Below are positions 52,335 through 63,048 of a stretch of DNA of 64,000 bases, one piece after another. Numbering within the stretch: the stretch's first letter is position 1; the number at the start of each line of letters is the position of its first letter. The stretch lies in assembly GCA_951802425.1 (NCBI GenBank), contig OX637797.1, forward strand, positions 1,240,001 through 1,304,000. The letters run 5' to 3'. The position numbers were made by a program, and so were the translations under genes. This DNA is from Clavaria fumosa (taxonomy: Eukaryota; Basidiomycota; Agaricomycetes; Agaricales; Clavariaceae). Under the pieces are notes generated by a model. That model worked only from the letters and a program-made list of their open reading frames with translations, searched no databases and was not told the DNA's origin.

Positions 52335-55300
52335 TTATTGGAGACGAGGTGTTCGCCTGAAAATCCTGTGGGATATCTTGAGAACGCGAAGTTTCACACG
52401 GATCGCAGCACCTACATCAACGTGTGTACTCGGAAGTCTGCTAGTATTCTGCCTCGCACTAGGTATGGAGCGTAACTCCCGAAAATCGTTATTGAGATAC
52501 GTTTTCGTGAGACCAGTCACGGCCGGTGATCGTAGGAAGGCAGTTGGTGGCGAGATAGCAACCATGTTGAAGACTTCGTCTCGAGCACGATGTTCCGGAG
52601 TCAAGGGGATGGCGATGGGAGGTCGCAGAAGATTGCATATCTCATCCAAGGAAAGTGACATGCTGGAAGGCAGACCGGTAGGAGCAACCGGTTTAATGAT
52701 GCTCGTTGGGATAATTCTTGACTGGGCTACCTTCAGCCTCTTTGCATCGTTCGAGTCCACAACTTCGCTTAAGTTGCTGCACAATTGCTCCATCGCAGTG
52801 ACAGACACTGCCACTCTCGGGTCCTCCTGTTCCGACCACCATTGAAGCGTATCCAGGATCGCCTTGGCGATTTCTTCAGTCAATGGTGTCTCGGACGCCG
52901 CAAACAATGCAGCACCAACTTCGCGCCGAAGACGCCCCCAGTCAACGGTGTCGAGAGAAATTTCTTTAAGCATGGATAACGCCAAGCCAAACGATTGATG
53001 CATATTCGCGTCGAGGGAGGCACCGCAGTATAGCATGAGAATGATGGCGGCGCTGAGCTCAGCTTCAAGCTGCACGATTTTGTAACCATCAGCGAGGCAT
53101 CGCGCAATCTGACCAACGTCGGCCGAGAATAAACGATGATCCAATAAAGAGATGAAGCAATTGGCCAAAGCGTGTGAGATCTCTGGCGTTTGGATGACAC
53201 TATGGAACCATGTAGACACGCTCGGGTTTGAAATGAGATGAGAAATGAAGCGCAGCGACAAAAGTATCTGGTGTTGGGCCAAGAATCTGTGGTGCTCCTC
53301 AATGGTCGTGTCGTCCAAAAAATGAATAACACAAGAAAACTCAGAAATTTCATCTTGGAGCAGCCATTCTCCAATCCCAATCACTCCCTGATCTAATGCT
53401 ATGAGGCGCCTCAGGAGGTGGACTTTGTTTCCGGTATCGAGATTGCGGAAGAAGGCCGTTAGCGCTGGAACAACATTAGACAGGACAGAGGTGACCCAAA
53501 ATGTGCGTTCCTCCTCTGTCGCGGGCTGCGGTACAACTTCGTCCACCAGACAAAACGCTTGAAGTAGTTGCAATACGGGATCACCAGAGCTCTGTCGTGC
53601 ACCATGCTCCAACAAAGTCTCGAGAAGAACAGTCGGTGCAACGAATGCTGACTCAGAATCGCTGTCAAATGAGCTGATTTTGCGGACGAGGCTGATGCAA
53701 GCTGATCTTGCCACGTTGGCAGCAATACATACGGCATTAGCCTGAGAGTAGCACATATCAGCCGCATCCGTGTATACGAATATGTCCAGTATAGTGATCG
53801 CCAGCGCACGAATTGAGCGGCTCGTCAGCAGACACGCTGAAACAATTGGTGTGACAAGCCGGAGGATTTCATTTGCCAGATCGAATAGGCACCGCACGAT
53901 CTCGTGGGTCGTCCATGGAGGAGGCGCGACGCCAAAATGAGGGCCCAAGTCATTCTTGACCGCGGTCAGAAGATCAACAAGACGTAATATCAGCGCCGGA
54001 GCATTGTCCACCCAAGTTGCATGGAGTATACGCCATAGGCCCTCATCTGCATCTTTTAGTTCGTTCTCAAGTATGGCCAATGACACTCGAAGAGCCTTGA
54101 TCTTTCGCATCTCCAGCGGGGGCTCTATTTGCAACGCTAACTCTTCGATAACCCCCGTCAACCCACGATCGGCGATGACAGCCATGTGGCGCATGGAGAT
54201 TCGATCTTCTTCGGTGATGAAAAGTAATGGCTGCTGAAGTGATAGAATACACGTCACGAATTCTTCACGAAGGAAGGAGCGAGGTTCAGCCGCTAAATGA
54301 AGTAGAATATGTTCAACGTGCAGACCAGACTGCGTCGGAGGCCACGGGTGCGTAGCTAGGCACTCCAAACGAAGGCTCATCTGCCGCAACAAAAGAAGAC
54401 GGTTCACAATCTAAAACAGATGAAAACATGGACAAAAGAGACATGGCTGAACTCACCTCCCGATATCCATCGATAGTTTGCCATATCCGCAAGATGCCCA
54501 GGGCGCGCTCCCTGCAACCTTCATGTGGAAGGCTGTCGGCCCACGCATATGTAGCCAAGACGCAGGAGATTCCAATATAGGCTCTCACGAAGGCGATGAA
54601 ATCGTCATGAGACACTGAATCAGACGAATGATGTGGCGGAAGGGGTTTCAAGACCTGAGACATTGGAAGAACCGGGTTTTCTGAGAGAGCCATGAGTAGC
54701 TGAGGATGGCTTATTAAACATTGCACCAGAATCCCAAAAGCGAATTCTTCTGAGCCCAATTCATCCATGATAGTAGCAGCACGAGAGAAATCAGCCTGAG
54801 TATTCGATAATGCGTCTTCAAGGACATGCCAGCCTTCAATTTTGGCAAGCAGCTTTCTAGCATCCGCTCTGATTCTTTTATCGAGACTGAGATCACTCTG
54901 CATTGACTTAAGGCGGTCTGAAAACCTGTCGGTACGCATTCCTTTTGCAATGTCGACATTGCTAGCCGCAGTGAGAAGCCGGGTTATTGTCTGCTCATCC
55001 AGATCGAGAGTATCGAAAAACAAAGAACCGAAGTGTTTCTGCTTAGACTTAGTAAGAGGCCACGAGTCCAGTGCCAAATGAGAACACGAACTATCAATAA
55101 TGCGCTCATGCCTGGATGTTGCGGGGCAGAATGACGAAGGATGCCAGCGACGAGAGGTACTTGTGTAGGGACCTGACGAGTGGCGAGTACATGATTTGTA
55201 TCAAAATGCGACAGCCAGAGCTGGCTCGCACCTTGGGCACAACGCATTCTGCCACTCTCCTAGCAAAATTCTCCAGATAGTCTACAGAGCTGTCATCATC

Positions 55301-56088
55301 GACAGGCATCATCGTACATTTGTATGCGTTTTCTAGACTGAAGCCGTCGCCTTCCGGATCGAGATCAGCGTAGATGTATGGAAACTCAGGCCGATCCCAG
55401 TCGTCATTAGTAGGCTTCAGACACAGCATTAACCGTATGACAAGGGGAAGCGGTGGGGATTGAGGGATGAGAAGAAGCAGCTGTCGTGCTAAAAGGGTGG
55501 GATCTTTGGAATGCGCGGGGTCTAATTCGCGCGAAAGAGGCGAAGGTTCTATCATTGGGAGAGGCGCCGGTTCATATATTGATGCTGCTTTAGGGCCTTC
55601 TGCGACCAATTCACCGTATATGGCCAGAGAGATACTGGTAAAATCTCCCTTGATGATCATGAGTCGCGTCGAAAACTGCAGACAGCCAGTGATTAATGGT
55701 CCTTGCACAGGGGGATGCTTGGGACGTACGTCCGACGCCATATCGACAACGAATTCCATCGGCACGCCTGTGTACGCGATAGATGTCTGAAGCAAGGCAT
55801 TCGCGGCTTTCTGCTTGTTCTTGGCATCTGTAGAGAAAACAGAATGGACATTAAAGTACACATCCGCAAAGAACGAATCAGGCTCCGTCCGACTGTCTGG
55901 CTCGTGAGGGTGCGCGCTGTACCCGGCAGGGAATAAGCCACGTACGCGACGATATCGGGACTGAGTTGAAACGGTTTCGCAAGCGTCGGGAAAACTCGTA
56001 TGGAATGCACGCGCACCGGCGAGGCGAAGCGAACGGCTGCGAAACTAACAGGCTCAGCAGGCTCGAGGACTGACCAATGCAATAACAT
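52335..56088 (-). CDS. VIR: Virilizer-like m6A methyltransferase complex subunit (1194 aa)
   Basis: Virilizer (VIRMA) is the scaffold of the nuclear METTL3-METTL14 RNA adenosine methylation complex. Exons 56088-55946, 55892-55161, 55090-54457 and 54410-52335 sum to 3585 bases. The N-terminal Virilizer domain reads PVSFAAVRFASPVRVHSIRV, FPTLAKPFQLSPDIVARTEP, DSFFADVYFNVHSV, then TRLMIIKGDFTSISLAIYGE. The rest is helical, repeat-like sequence without clear motifs, as in the family. The junction near 55161-55091 is one of two frame-consistent choices. No catalytic residues are expected. Start codons of this gene and ORM1 are only 110 bases apart. Confidence 0.85.
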
Positions 56089-56198
56089 CGTCCGTTGAGC
56101 GGTGGGCTGAGTTGTGAGAATTCCCAGTCACGTGTCTCTGGCGGCAACGGTCGAGAAATTGGCGGATGCCCTCCTCTCCCAGTGGACTGCGGCACGCT
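56089..56198. promoter_or_regulatory. Compact divergent promoter of VIR and ORM1
   Basis: 110 bases between opposite start codons. The two 5' leaders probably overlap or are very short. It contains CACGTG near 56129-56134. Confidence 0.5.
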
Positions 56199-57115
56199 AT
56201 GACTCGCTCAACCAAGCTGAAGTTTTCACCTCTAGCTGCAGCCTCATCCAAGACTGGCAATCGAAGAAGAAGCGCCAGCCTCGTCAAGGTAGAGGAGATC
56301 GGCGATCGTTCACAGGAGGAAGTGCTAGACCGCAGCGCGTACGTCAATATCAACGCTGCATGGGTCAACTACAAAGGTACATCTGAGGAAATTACAGGAC
56401 CACCACTTTCTGACGTCTCCTTAGGAGCTTGGCTTATTCACATCGTTTTGATATGCGTCGGCAAAGTCATCATCGACAACATACCTGGAATGACCCAGCA
56501 AATCAGCTGGACAATGGTCAATCTTCTATACCTTGCGGTACGCCTGTCAAACCCTACCGACCGCATCACCATGGAACTCAAGGAGCATTGCTGCAGTTGA
56601 CCTATCTGATGTTCCATTGGGTCACGGGAATTCCGTTCGAGAATGACTTGCATGGCGGAGCCTACGACGAGCTGACACTATGGGAGCAAATCGACGACGG
56701 CGCGCAGTACACTCCGGCAAAGAAGTGGTTGCTGTCAGTTCCAATACTATTGTAAGTAAATCTCACGCTACCGTATACTCCCTAACTGTCTAATCTTTTA
56801 TTTTTTCAGGTTCCTCGCGTCCACACACTACACCAACTATAACCCTTGGCTATTTTCTATCAATATCACCGCACTGATATTTGTCCTCATACCCAAATTG
56901 CCCCAAGTACGTGATTGCTTCTACCCGAAGTCCCGTTGCAACGAATGCCTCGTTTTCCTTCTCAGCTCCACCGAAAACGAATCCTGGTCATGGCTGAGGA
57001 TGCTAAAGATTCGAGCATCCCAACGCCAGCCACATCCAGTTGCCCTGGCTCAGGGGCGCAGACCCCAAGTAGTTTACCTGATTATTCCATAATCTCAGAA
57101 GCACACTTCGCTTAG
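56199..57115 (+). CDS. ORM1: ORMDL-family sphingolipid regulator (230 aa)
   Basis: ER membrane protein that restrains serine palmitoyltransferase; in yeast its N-terminal serines are phosphorylated to relieve inhibition. Exons 56199-56376, 56425-56537, 56597-56751, 56810-56906 and 56966-57115 sum to 693 bases. The core reads YVNINAAWVNYKGAWLIHIV, DNIPGMTQQISWTM, YLMFHWVTGIPFEND, GGAYDELTLWEQIDDGAQYT, KKWLLSVPILLFLASTHYTN and LIFVLIPKLPQLHRKRI. The basic, Ser-rich N-terminus (GNRRRSASLVK) has an RRxS site that could be phosphorylated. The C-terminal 50 residues are longer than in yeast Orm proteins and look disordered. Confidence 0.94.
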
Positions 57116-57227
57116 CTATCTTTTTTCCTCTCCCTCTTACACTAGAGATTTGTATCAAGAACTAGATCCCTTGTACATAACTCGATACATATCATGCGTT
57201 GCTGCCTTCGCCGTCTTTTACATCTCT

Positions 57228-58780
57228 CTAGTCTCTGATCTGCGCGCTAGCTACGCCTGGCTCAGACAAGAGTTGCTTGTACTGCTGCAGCCGCAATAAG
57301 TTGCGTAGCAGCATCATAATCGTGACCTTGCCAATAGCAGGGATGTATATCGAAGCCTGTGTATAACGGACACGTCCAGAATGGGAGGTATCAGAAACGA
57401 AGACGTCAATTCTGGCAAGAGACGACATTCTTGCCTTGTCGCGGACGTCGCTTTCAAAGTTTTTATCCGCCGCAACATTGATACAGATGCACCCCTCTTT
57501 GAGCCACGCCGTTGGAACCTTGTATTGCGCACTCGGGACGGCAGAGACAACGACATCCGAGAGGGCGAGGCACTCTTGTAGCGACACATCGCATGGGCAC
57601 ACCCAGTGCCGTGGATGATATCGACGCTTGTCCTTAGTCTCGTTCACTGGTCGTTTCGTGTAAACCTGGGATCACCATCGACGTGAGTCTCTTGTCCAGG
57701 CCTTTCTCAGAAGAAAAATGCAACGACGCAAAGGCAGAAAAAAAAGTAGATGGGCAACAAACCTGAATAGAATCGATGTCGGCGGAAAACACGCGCGCCC
57801 CATCGTTCGCGAGGAGCGCTGCGAGAGGTCTACCCACCAATTCCGATCTGTTACAAAATGATGTTGGTGCGAGAGCGAACGAGGTCCCAGACTCGCCACG
57901 TGTACCTGTTGATGACGGTGACTACGCGCCCATAGGCACGGTCGCCATACGGCAGGATTTTGTTGTACACGCCGACGTGCTCAAGACACTTGACAATCGC
58001 GAGGGGAGTGCAGGGAATGATAGACTTGACCGTGCATGCTGGCGCCGCGTCCTCAGAGGCAGGCACTGCCGCTGCTACAGCTACCGTAGGTGGAGAAAGT
58101 CGCGGGGACAGCAAGGAGCTGGGCTCGAGATACCGGATGCTACAAGGCGGGTGAGCGCGGCAAAACGGTGACAGAAAGAGCTCCGGGCACTTGTGATATA
58201 GATTATAATGAAATGTAAAATGTAGACCCTCGACGTCCTTGAATGGGGATACGACCTGAGACTGCTCTGGATCAAGTTCTATGAACAGCCAAGTAATTCT
58301 ACCTGTTGCAGGTAATGATCCTGTGGGCAGAGACCATCAATATTTATGACGAAATGTCTGTCGCGAGTGGTGCCCACACGCACCTGCTGCACTCCAAAAA
58401 TTGGATAGTAAACCTGCAATGCAATACAGCGCGGCTGAGCGAGAAAACGAGCGTAAAGATCGCACCATGATCCCATCTACGCTCTCGTCTTCGTTCGCCT
58501 CGATGATGGCCTGCTCGACGCCGTCCGCCCCGTCACCGGCCTGCGTTCCGCTATCTACGGCCCCTGTCGTCCTTAGCACAAAATCTACACCTAGCTCTTT
58601 ACACTGCTTCCGCGTGAATTCGGCGTAGGACTTGCTGGGAGTCGATGAGGTAGCGAGGATTCCCATGAGTTTGGGTGGCCGCGCGCACTTCGCAATCGAG
58701 CTCTTGATCTCATCGCAGAAAGTGGCGGCGATATTGTCGGCTTTGAGGAGAAGCCCTTCGCCCGTGTCACCCGAGACCAT
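57228..58780 (-). CDS. MTD1: NAD-dependent methylenetetrahydrofolate dehydrogenase (368 aa)
   Basis: Cytosolic one-carbon enzyme interconverting 5,10-methylene- and methenyl-THF. Eight exons: 58780-58466, 58413-58384, 58320-58303 (18 bases), 58255-58191, 58139-57906, 57847-57763, 57665-57435 and 57356-57228; the sum is 1107. Motifs: KSYAEFTRKQCKELGVDFVL, ESVDGIMVYYPIFGVQQDHY, VKSIIPCTPLAIVKCLEHVG, YGRVVTVINRSELVGRPLAA, VVVSAVPSAQYKVP, CICINVAADKNFESDVRDK and ASIYIPAIGKVTIMMLLRNL. The last intron (57434-57357) starts GCAAGA and is 78 bases with no stop. It is called an intron because the joined DKASIYIP fits the family. There is an Ala/Pro-rich insert after YLEPSSLLS. Confidence 0.92.
57357..57434 (-). 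other. GC-AG intron 7 of MTD1, 78 bases and stop-free
   Basis: The donor is AAG|GCAAGA and the acceptor is TACACAG|GCT on the minus strand. Retention would add 26 residues in frame between VRDK and ASIYIPAIGK without a stop. Confidence 0.7.
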
Positions 58781-58962
58781 AGTTGGCGTATCGTGCAAAG
58801 CTTCCTTGTGCCAGATGCGACGTTACAGTAAGAGGGAGTCGAACTTGGTCGGAAATTGCATTACAGGAACACCCTACAGTCTGATCGGAGAGCTATGGAT
58901 AAATGGTACATGCAAATATGGTGAATACAAGCGGATGTCAGAAACGGAGTTGTACACGAAGA

Positions 58963-60076
58963 TCAAGAGCCCGCGAATGGCGATTCATGTGTCTGTCCAT
59001 TGACTCTGATGATGTTCGGGACTGCGGGGGGAGGAAAAATGAAGTCGCTGTCTTGAATTCTGGTTCCGATCTCATCATTACTTTCCACGTCGGACTCCCC
59101 TCCGGGCTTGTTTTGATTGACTCTGATGATGTCCGGGACTGCGGGGGGAGGAAAAATGAAGTCGCTGTCTTGAATTTTGGTTCCGATCTCATCATCACTT
59201 TCCACGTCGGACCCCCCTCCGGGCTTGTTTTGATTCCTCTGCCGCGCCAGCTGCAAAGAAGGGATCAGCCAATAGCGTTAGTAAAGGAAACCATGATGAA
59301 TTTGGCTTGCCTGCATCGCGTGTCGGGCTTCGTTCGAGTAATGCCTCTTCCGAGCCACCCTAAACTCGGCGCTCTTCGCAGCGGCTACCGCAAAAGTGAT
59401 TACCAATTGGTCAACACTGAAGCAGACAGACACGGAAAAGCATTCAGGTACCTTCTATCTCCTCTCCCGTGCCCCCTTCCGAGGCCCTGATCTCCTCAGT
59501 CGCGTCCTTGATCGAGTCCTTGGGCAGGTTGAACGACGTTCTCCTGCTCGAGCGACCCGAGCTCGAGCGGCCAAGGCTCGTGATGGAGCTTCGGCGAGAG
59601 GGCATTTCGGAGACGTCGTCGTTCGTGTTGGGGCTCTCGGGTAGAGATGACTGCAGTGCGAAAGGTGAGGCAGACTGAGGCAGACTGCCGCTGTTCCGAC
59701 CCAGATCGAGAGAAGGAATTTCTGGAAACAGTGGTTCAGTTCAATCGTTGGGTGAATAGATCGAGGGTGTAGGCGTCGTGGCGTGGAAGGGGAAGAGCTG
59801 GGGACAAGTTTTGCCGCGAAAGGAGGACTCACCGCCTTCTACTTCGTCAGTCGCAGCGTTGTATCGGACATAAGGAGTTTTTGGCTCTGTGATCTTCATC
59901 AGACTGTCCTTCTGTATCTCGGTCAAGGCGATGTTGGCTTCGTCCCATTTGAGGCCGTTTGGACGGGAAACGCATTGTGTGGTATTCGGGTTGGGATTAC
60001 TATTCTTTAGTATACCTTTAGGCTTGGGGTGGGAGGCGGAACTAGACGGAAGCGAGACTGGCAAAGGCTGAGCCAT
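58963..60076 (-). CDS. GLC8: Protein phosphatase 1 inhibitor-2 homologue, Glc8-like (291 aa)
   Basis: Regulator of PP1 catalytic subunit. Exons 60076-59833, 59721-59452, 59384-59311 and 59250-58963 sum to 876 bases. The N-terminal PP1-contact box is [13 protein letters not shown], followed by the family block [20 protein letters not shown] and [20 protein letters not shown] (the TP is the usual kinase site). Exon 2 is Ser-rich ([20 protein letters not shown]). Exon 3 carries the second PP1 site, [19 protein letters not shown] (HYSNE-type). Intron 3 (59310-59251) begins GCAAGC, a GC-AG intron. Exon 4 encodes two near-identical 39-residue units not typical of the family (see repeat at 59002-59235). 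Confidence 0.88.
59002..59235 (-). repeat. 117-base tandem duplication inside the GLC8 3' exon
   Basis: Two head-to-tail copies, 59002-59118 and 59119-59235, differ at about four positions by eye. 117 is 39 codons, so the frame is kept. Each unit encodes [34 protein letters not shown]. Confidence 0.92.
59251..59310 (-). other. GC-AG intron 3 of the GLC8 homologue
   Basis: The donor is ATGCAG|GCAAGC and the acceptor is CTTTGCAG|CTG. It joins the [11 protein letters not shown] exon in phase 0 to [12 protein letters not shown]. No GT donor lies close by. Confidence 0.65.
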
Positions 60077-60250
60077 GAAATGTGTGCGGAAGTGGAACGT
60101 CAACCAAGGCTCACAGCCACATACGGTAGGTAAACAGAGTCATTACATTACAGACAGTACAGTGCAAAATAACAAGGGCCATTTCACGACGACTACAGGA
60201 CGATAAATACTTTCAACGAGCTCAGGCTGTTGTACGGTATTCGGGGCGCT

Positions 60251-61151
60251 TTAGAACTGCGCAGCTGCATTCAACAAAAACCTCGAATCTTCAAGCGAAA
60301 GCCCAATCTTCCACGCGTTCACAGGGGGCCACCACTTGGCAAGCGTGGCCTCTTCTCCCTCCCCTCGCGGCGGCTGCTCGACCTCCACAGAACACAGCTT
60401 CGCTTTCTTGCAACTGAGTACGAAAAGGCTCCGTGCCCACTTCTCTGTCCCTACGAGTTCCTCCTCCCCAGCCTTCCCACTTGCGGGTAGCGGGGGTTGC
60501 GTGATCAGTGGCTTCGAGGTGAACGGCAACGCCGGAGACCACCACCTCGGGCGCAGGGTTGCCGTGAAGAAAGGTGTACTTGCTGTTGGATTATTGGCAG
60601 GAGGGAACACTTGCACTCTCAGGCGAGACGGATTAGACAGTTCGGTCCATACAAAGCGTACGACGTGCTTGGGGAGATTCCACGCGAGTCTTCCTGTTTA
60701 TAAGGTAAAGAAAAAAAATTAAATTTTCAAAAAGGGAGGCGTGAGCCCTTGGTTGGTCGAACGCACCATTATAGGTGGTTTCCTTTTGGTCAACATAGAT
60801 CCTCGTGACCCTCGACGTCTTGCCCCGTTGTCCGGGGACGTCAAACGCGCCGGGGATGAACACCATCTCGTTGTAAGGCCCGAGCGGCGTCTCCTTGTAT
60901 CGCAGCAGCATTACCAGGCCCAGACCGCCTCGAAACGCACCCGCCTTCGAAGGTTGGGAAAACGCGTCCGAGGCAGCCTCAAGCGGAGAGTACGCGTCTT
61001 GCGGCAGACGCCCGCCTTGAGTGCGGAACAATATCCAGTAAACGTTGCATCGACACTCCCACGGAGGTGAGGCGAGAGGGAAGGGGGATGAAGCGGTCGC
61101 ACCAGCGGCGGCGGTAGTATTCGACGGGTGTGATGCAGCTGGTTCAGACAT
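60251..61151 (-). CDS. Acetoacetate-decarboxylase-fold protein (275 aa)
   Basis: Exons 61151-60767 and 60693-60251 sum to 828 bases. Conserved-looking parts are PPWECRCNVYWILFRTQGG, AYSPLEAASDAFSQ, GGLGLVMLLRYKETPLGPYN, EMVFIPGAFDVPG, TRIYVDQKETTYNGRLAWNL and PKHVVRFVWTEL. This order (a small molecule-binding beta barrel with GPYxE and IP..WNLPK blocks) is that of fungal acetoacetate-decarboxylase-like proteins. I see no obvious catalytic Lys context as in bacterial acetoacetate decarboxylase, so enzyme activity is doubtful. The role is unknown. The start at 61151 is the first ATG in frame. Confidence 0.75.
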
Positions 61152-61508
61152 ACTGTTACCGGGGAGGCCAGTTGAATTACTGTAGAAAAAAGACAAGGCC
61201 CCCTTTTTTTATTGAGCCCCAGTGCTACTACTAGTACTACTCTGTGGTGGCGGCCATTATGGCAATCACGGAGATGTTCAGGTCGGTCACTCCGGTCATC
61301 ACGGAGGCGGTTTTTCCCACCCTACGAGGGCATATCGGGGTCACAAACGAGTTGCTTGGTTGTGTCAATCTCGGAGGAGAGAGAGAGTTGCTTGGTTGTG
61401 TCGATCTCGGAGGAGAGAGAGAGTTGCTTGGTTGTGTCAATCTCGTCTCATAATAATATAATATATATAATCATGGAGCAAAATAAATAAATAATCATGT
61501 GGGTAAGT
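61152..61508. promoter_or_regulatory. Intergenic region upstream of the decarboxylase-fold gene
   Basis: 357 bases. It contains a C/T homopolymer junction at 61199-61210, a near-palindromic CTACTAC/AGTAGTA cluster near 61224-61240 and the 36-base repeat described separately. No gene is seen. Confidence 0.45.
61349..61445. repeat. 36-base tandem repeat, 2.7 copies
   Basis: Units start at 61349, 61385 and 61421 with GAGTTGCTTGGTTGTGTC and end in a GGAGGAGAGAGA purine run. They differ at one position (A/G) by eye. They lie about 200-300 bases upstream of the decarboxylase-fold gene. Confidence 0.9.
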
Positions 61509-62541
61509 TCACCACCTTCGAGTCCTCTTCCACGGAGCATCTGCTACTTTCTTCCCTGCTGCTTCGATCACGCTCCCACACCAATCCCATCCGAAATACA
61601 ACCCGACGGCGGCGTTGAACAGCTGAAGAGCAAAGCAGGCCCATATGACTATATTGAACACATTGGTTAAGAAAATACCACACGGTGAAGATTATAACAA
61701 ATGCACGCACAACCATGGGAACCCCCCAGATGTACTGTGAAGGGGTAGTTTCCGAGAGGTGGGGAGTTGTCGGTTGGTTTCCTTCGCACGGTGTCAATAA
61801 TGTTCGTACGCCTGACAAAATTCACGATGACTATTGTGCCAATAAAAGTGCCTGAACTCAGACCGGAAATGAACACCATAATAATAATAAAGGCCGAGGG
61901 GATGAGGCACTCACATATCAAGAAGTGGATAACTTCCACTATCGCGTATGTTTTAGCTTTCCACGTCTTTCTTAGACCGGCACCACAGCACTCGCGGTGG
62001 TGGGCGCACTCCTGCAATCTGCAGCAAGCTGCTGTTGAATACAGCGTAGTAACCCCCCATGAGATCATGAAAGGCAATAGGAAGAGAGCAACGTAGATCC
62101 GAGTCAATATATCCGGTTTTAACTGATCACGAATATTTCCATCGTAATGACCTCCCAAGTCTGATTGATCCAATGTCAGTATTTTAACCGATAATCGATT
62201 GCATGTCAGAAAGGCAAACAAACCCCAAAGTGGTTGAAAGTCAAACTTCTTGTGATTAATGTCTTTGCAATCCCACACTCCTTTGGTAAGTTGGCAAGAT
62301 GCTGAATAAATATGCTCAAATAAATAGACGAAAGGTCAGGGAGGAACGTTGTAATCTTACTCAATGGTCCAAAGAAGTGCCAAACGCCATTGATGAGATC
62401 GTCTGGTTTGAAAAACATCATTGACAACCATCGACCAGAATTGAAGAAAGCCAATAGCATAAAGCCGAATGCGACATAGTGAAAGAAACAGCTAGGGATC
62501 CATAGGCAGTCGCACTCGTCCTTGCAATGACACCTAGGCAT
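61509..62541 (-). CDS. Tetraspan membrane protein, left paralogue (265 aa)
   Basis: Exons 62541-62361, 62301-62224, 62160-61915, 61851-61699 and 61648-61509 sum to 798 bases; every intron is phase 1. It starts MPRCHCKDECDCLWIPSCFF, so the N-terminus is Cys rich. Membrane helices are near residues 18-40, 98-118 (RIYVALFLLPFMISWGV), 150-185 and 215-245 (IWACFALQLFNAAVGLYFGW). Exon 2 encodes a short extracytoplasmic segment, TSCQLTKGVWDCKDINHKK, with a Cys pair. A Cys-rich loop (CCRLQECAHHRECCG) follows helix 2. The start, exon phases, donor GTGAGTGCCTCA and the SC..T.G....CK..N pattern are shared with the divergent gene at 63049. I do not recognise the family. Function is unknown. Confidence 0.78.
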
Positions 62542-62628
62542 TATTTATGTGATGTTCGAGAGGAAGGCGACTGGAATGCTGGATGGACGCAAGGAAGTGG
62601 CGGCTTAGCAGTAGAGACAGTTGGGAAC

Positions 62629-62636
62629 TTTTTATA
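62629..62636 (-). promoter_or_regulatory. TATA box of the left tetraspan gene
   Basis: TATAAAAA on the minus strand, about 95 bases upstream of the ATG at 62541. The same element occurs in the mirror position of the other arm. Confidence 0.65.
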
Positions 62637-62768
62637 AGATGTTGGCAGGTGGGATGCTCTGGGGATTGCACATGATGTGTTAGGAGCTCAGGAGACAAAC
62701 TGACACGCCGAATGGTGTTGGATTGTCGAGTTGCGAGTCAAGTTTCGGAGAATCAAGCAGTGCACTTT

Positions 62769-62821
62769 GTCATAGAAACTTTGTAATGCTCCAGCATTGC
62801 TTTTCGTCATAGAAACTTTGT
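62769..62821. repeat. 16-base direct repeat in the palindrome spacer
   Basis: GTCATAGAAACTTTGT occurs at 62769-62784 and again at 62806-62821, 37 bases apart. Both copies are in the same orientation, unlike the flanking arms. They could be paired factor sites or traces of the rearrangement. Confidence 0.85.
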
Positions 62822-62943
62822 GCGATACACGATTCAAAACTTGACATGCAACTCGACAATCCAACACCATTCAGCGTGTCAGTTTGTCTCCTGAGCTCCT
62901 AACATCATGTGCAATCCCCAGAGCATCCCACCTGCCAGCATCT

Positions 62944-62951
62944 TATAAAAA
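62944..62951 (+). promoter_or_regulatory. TATA box of the right tetraspan gene
   Basis: TATAAAAA, 105 bases upstream of the ATG at 63049. It mirrors the box at 62629-62636. Confidence 0.65.
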
Positions 62952-63048
62952 GTTCCCAACTGTCTCTACTGCTAAGCTGCCACTTCCTTGCGTCCATCCA
63001 GCATTCCAGTCGCAACTGAGTTCCTTCCTCTCGAACATCACATAAATA

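Noticed and set aside
58938..59256. The 117-base repeat as a CRISPR-like array or separate small gene
   Set aside because: There are only two adjoining copies with no spacers, and they are in frame with the inhibitor-2 exons upstream.
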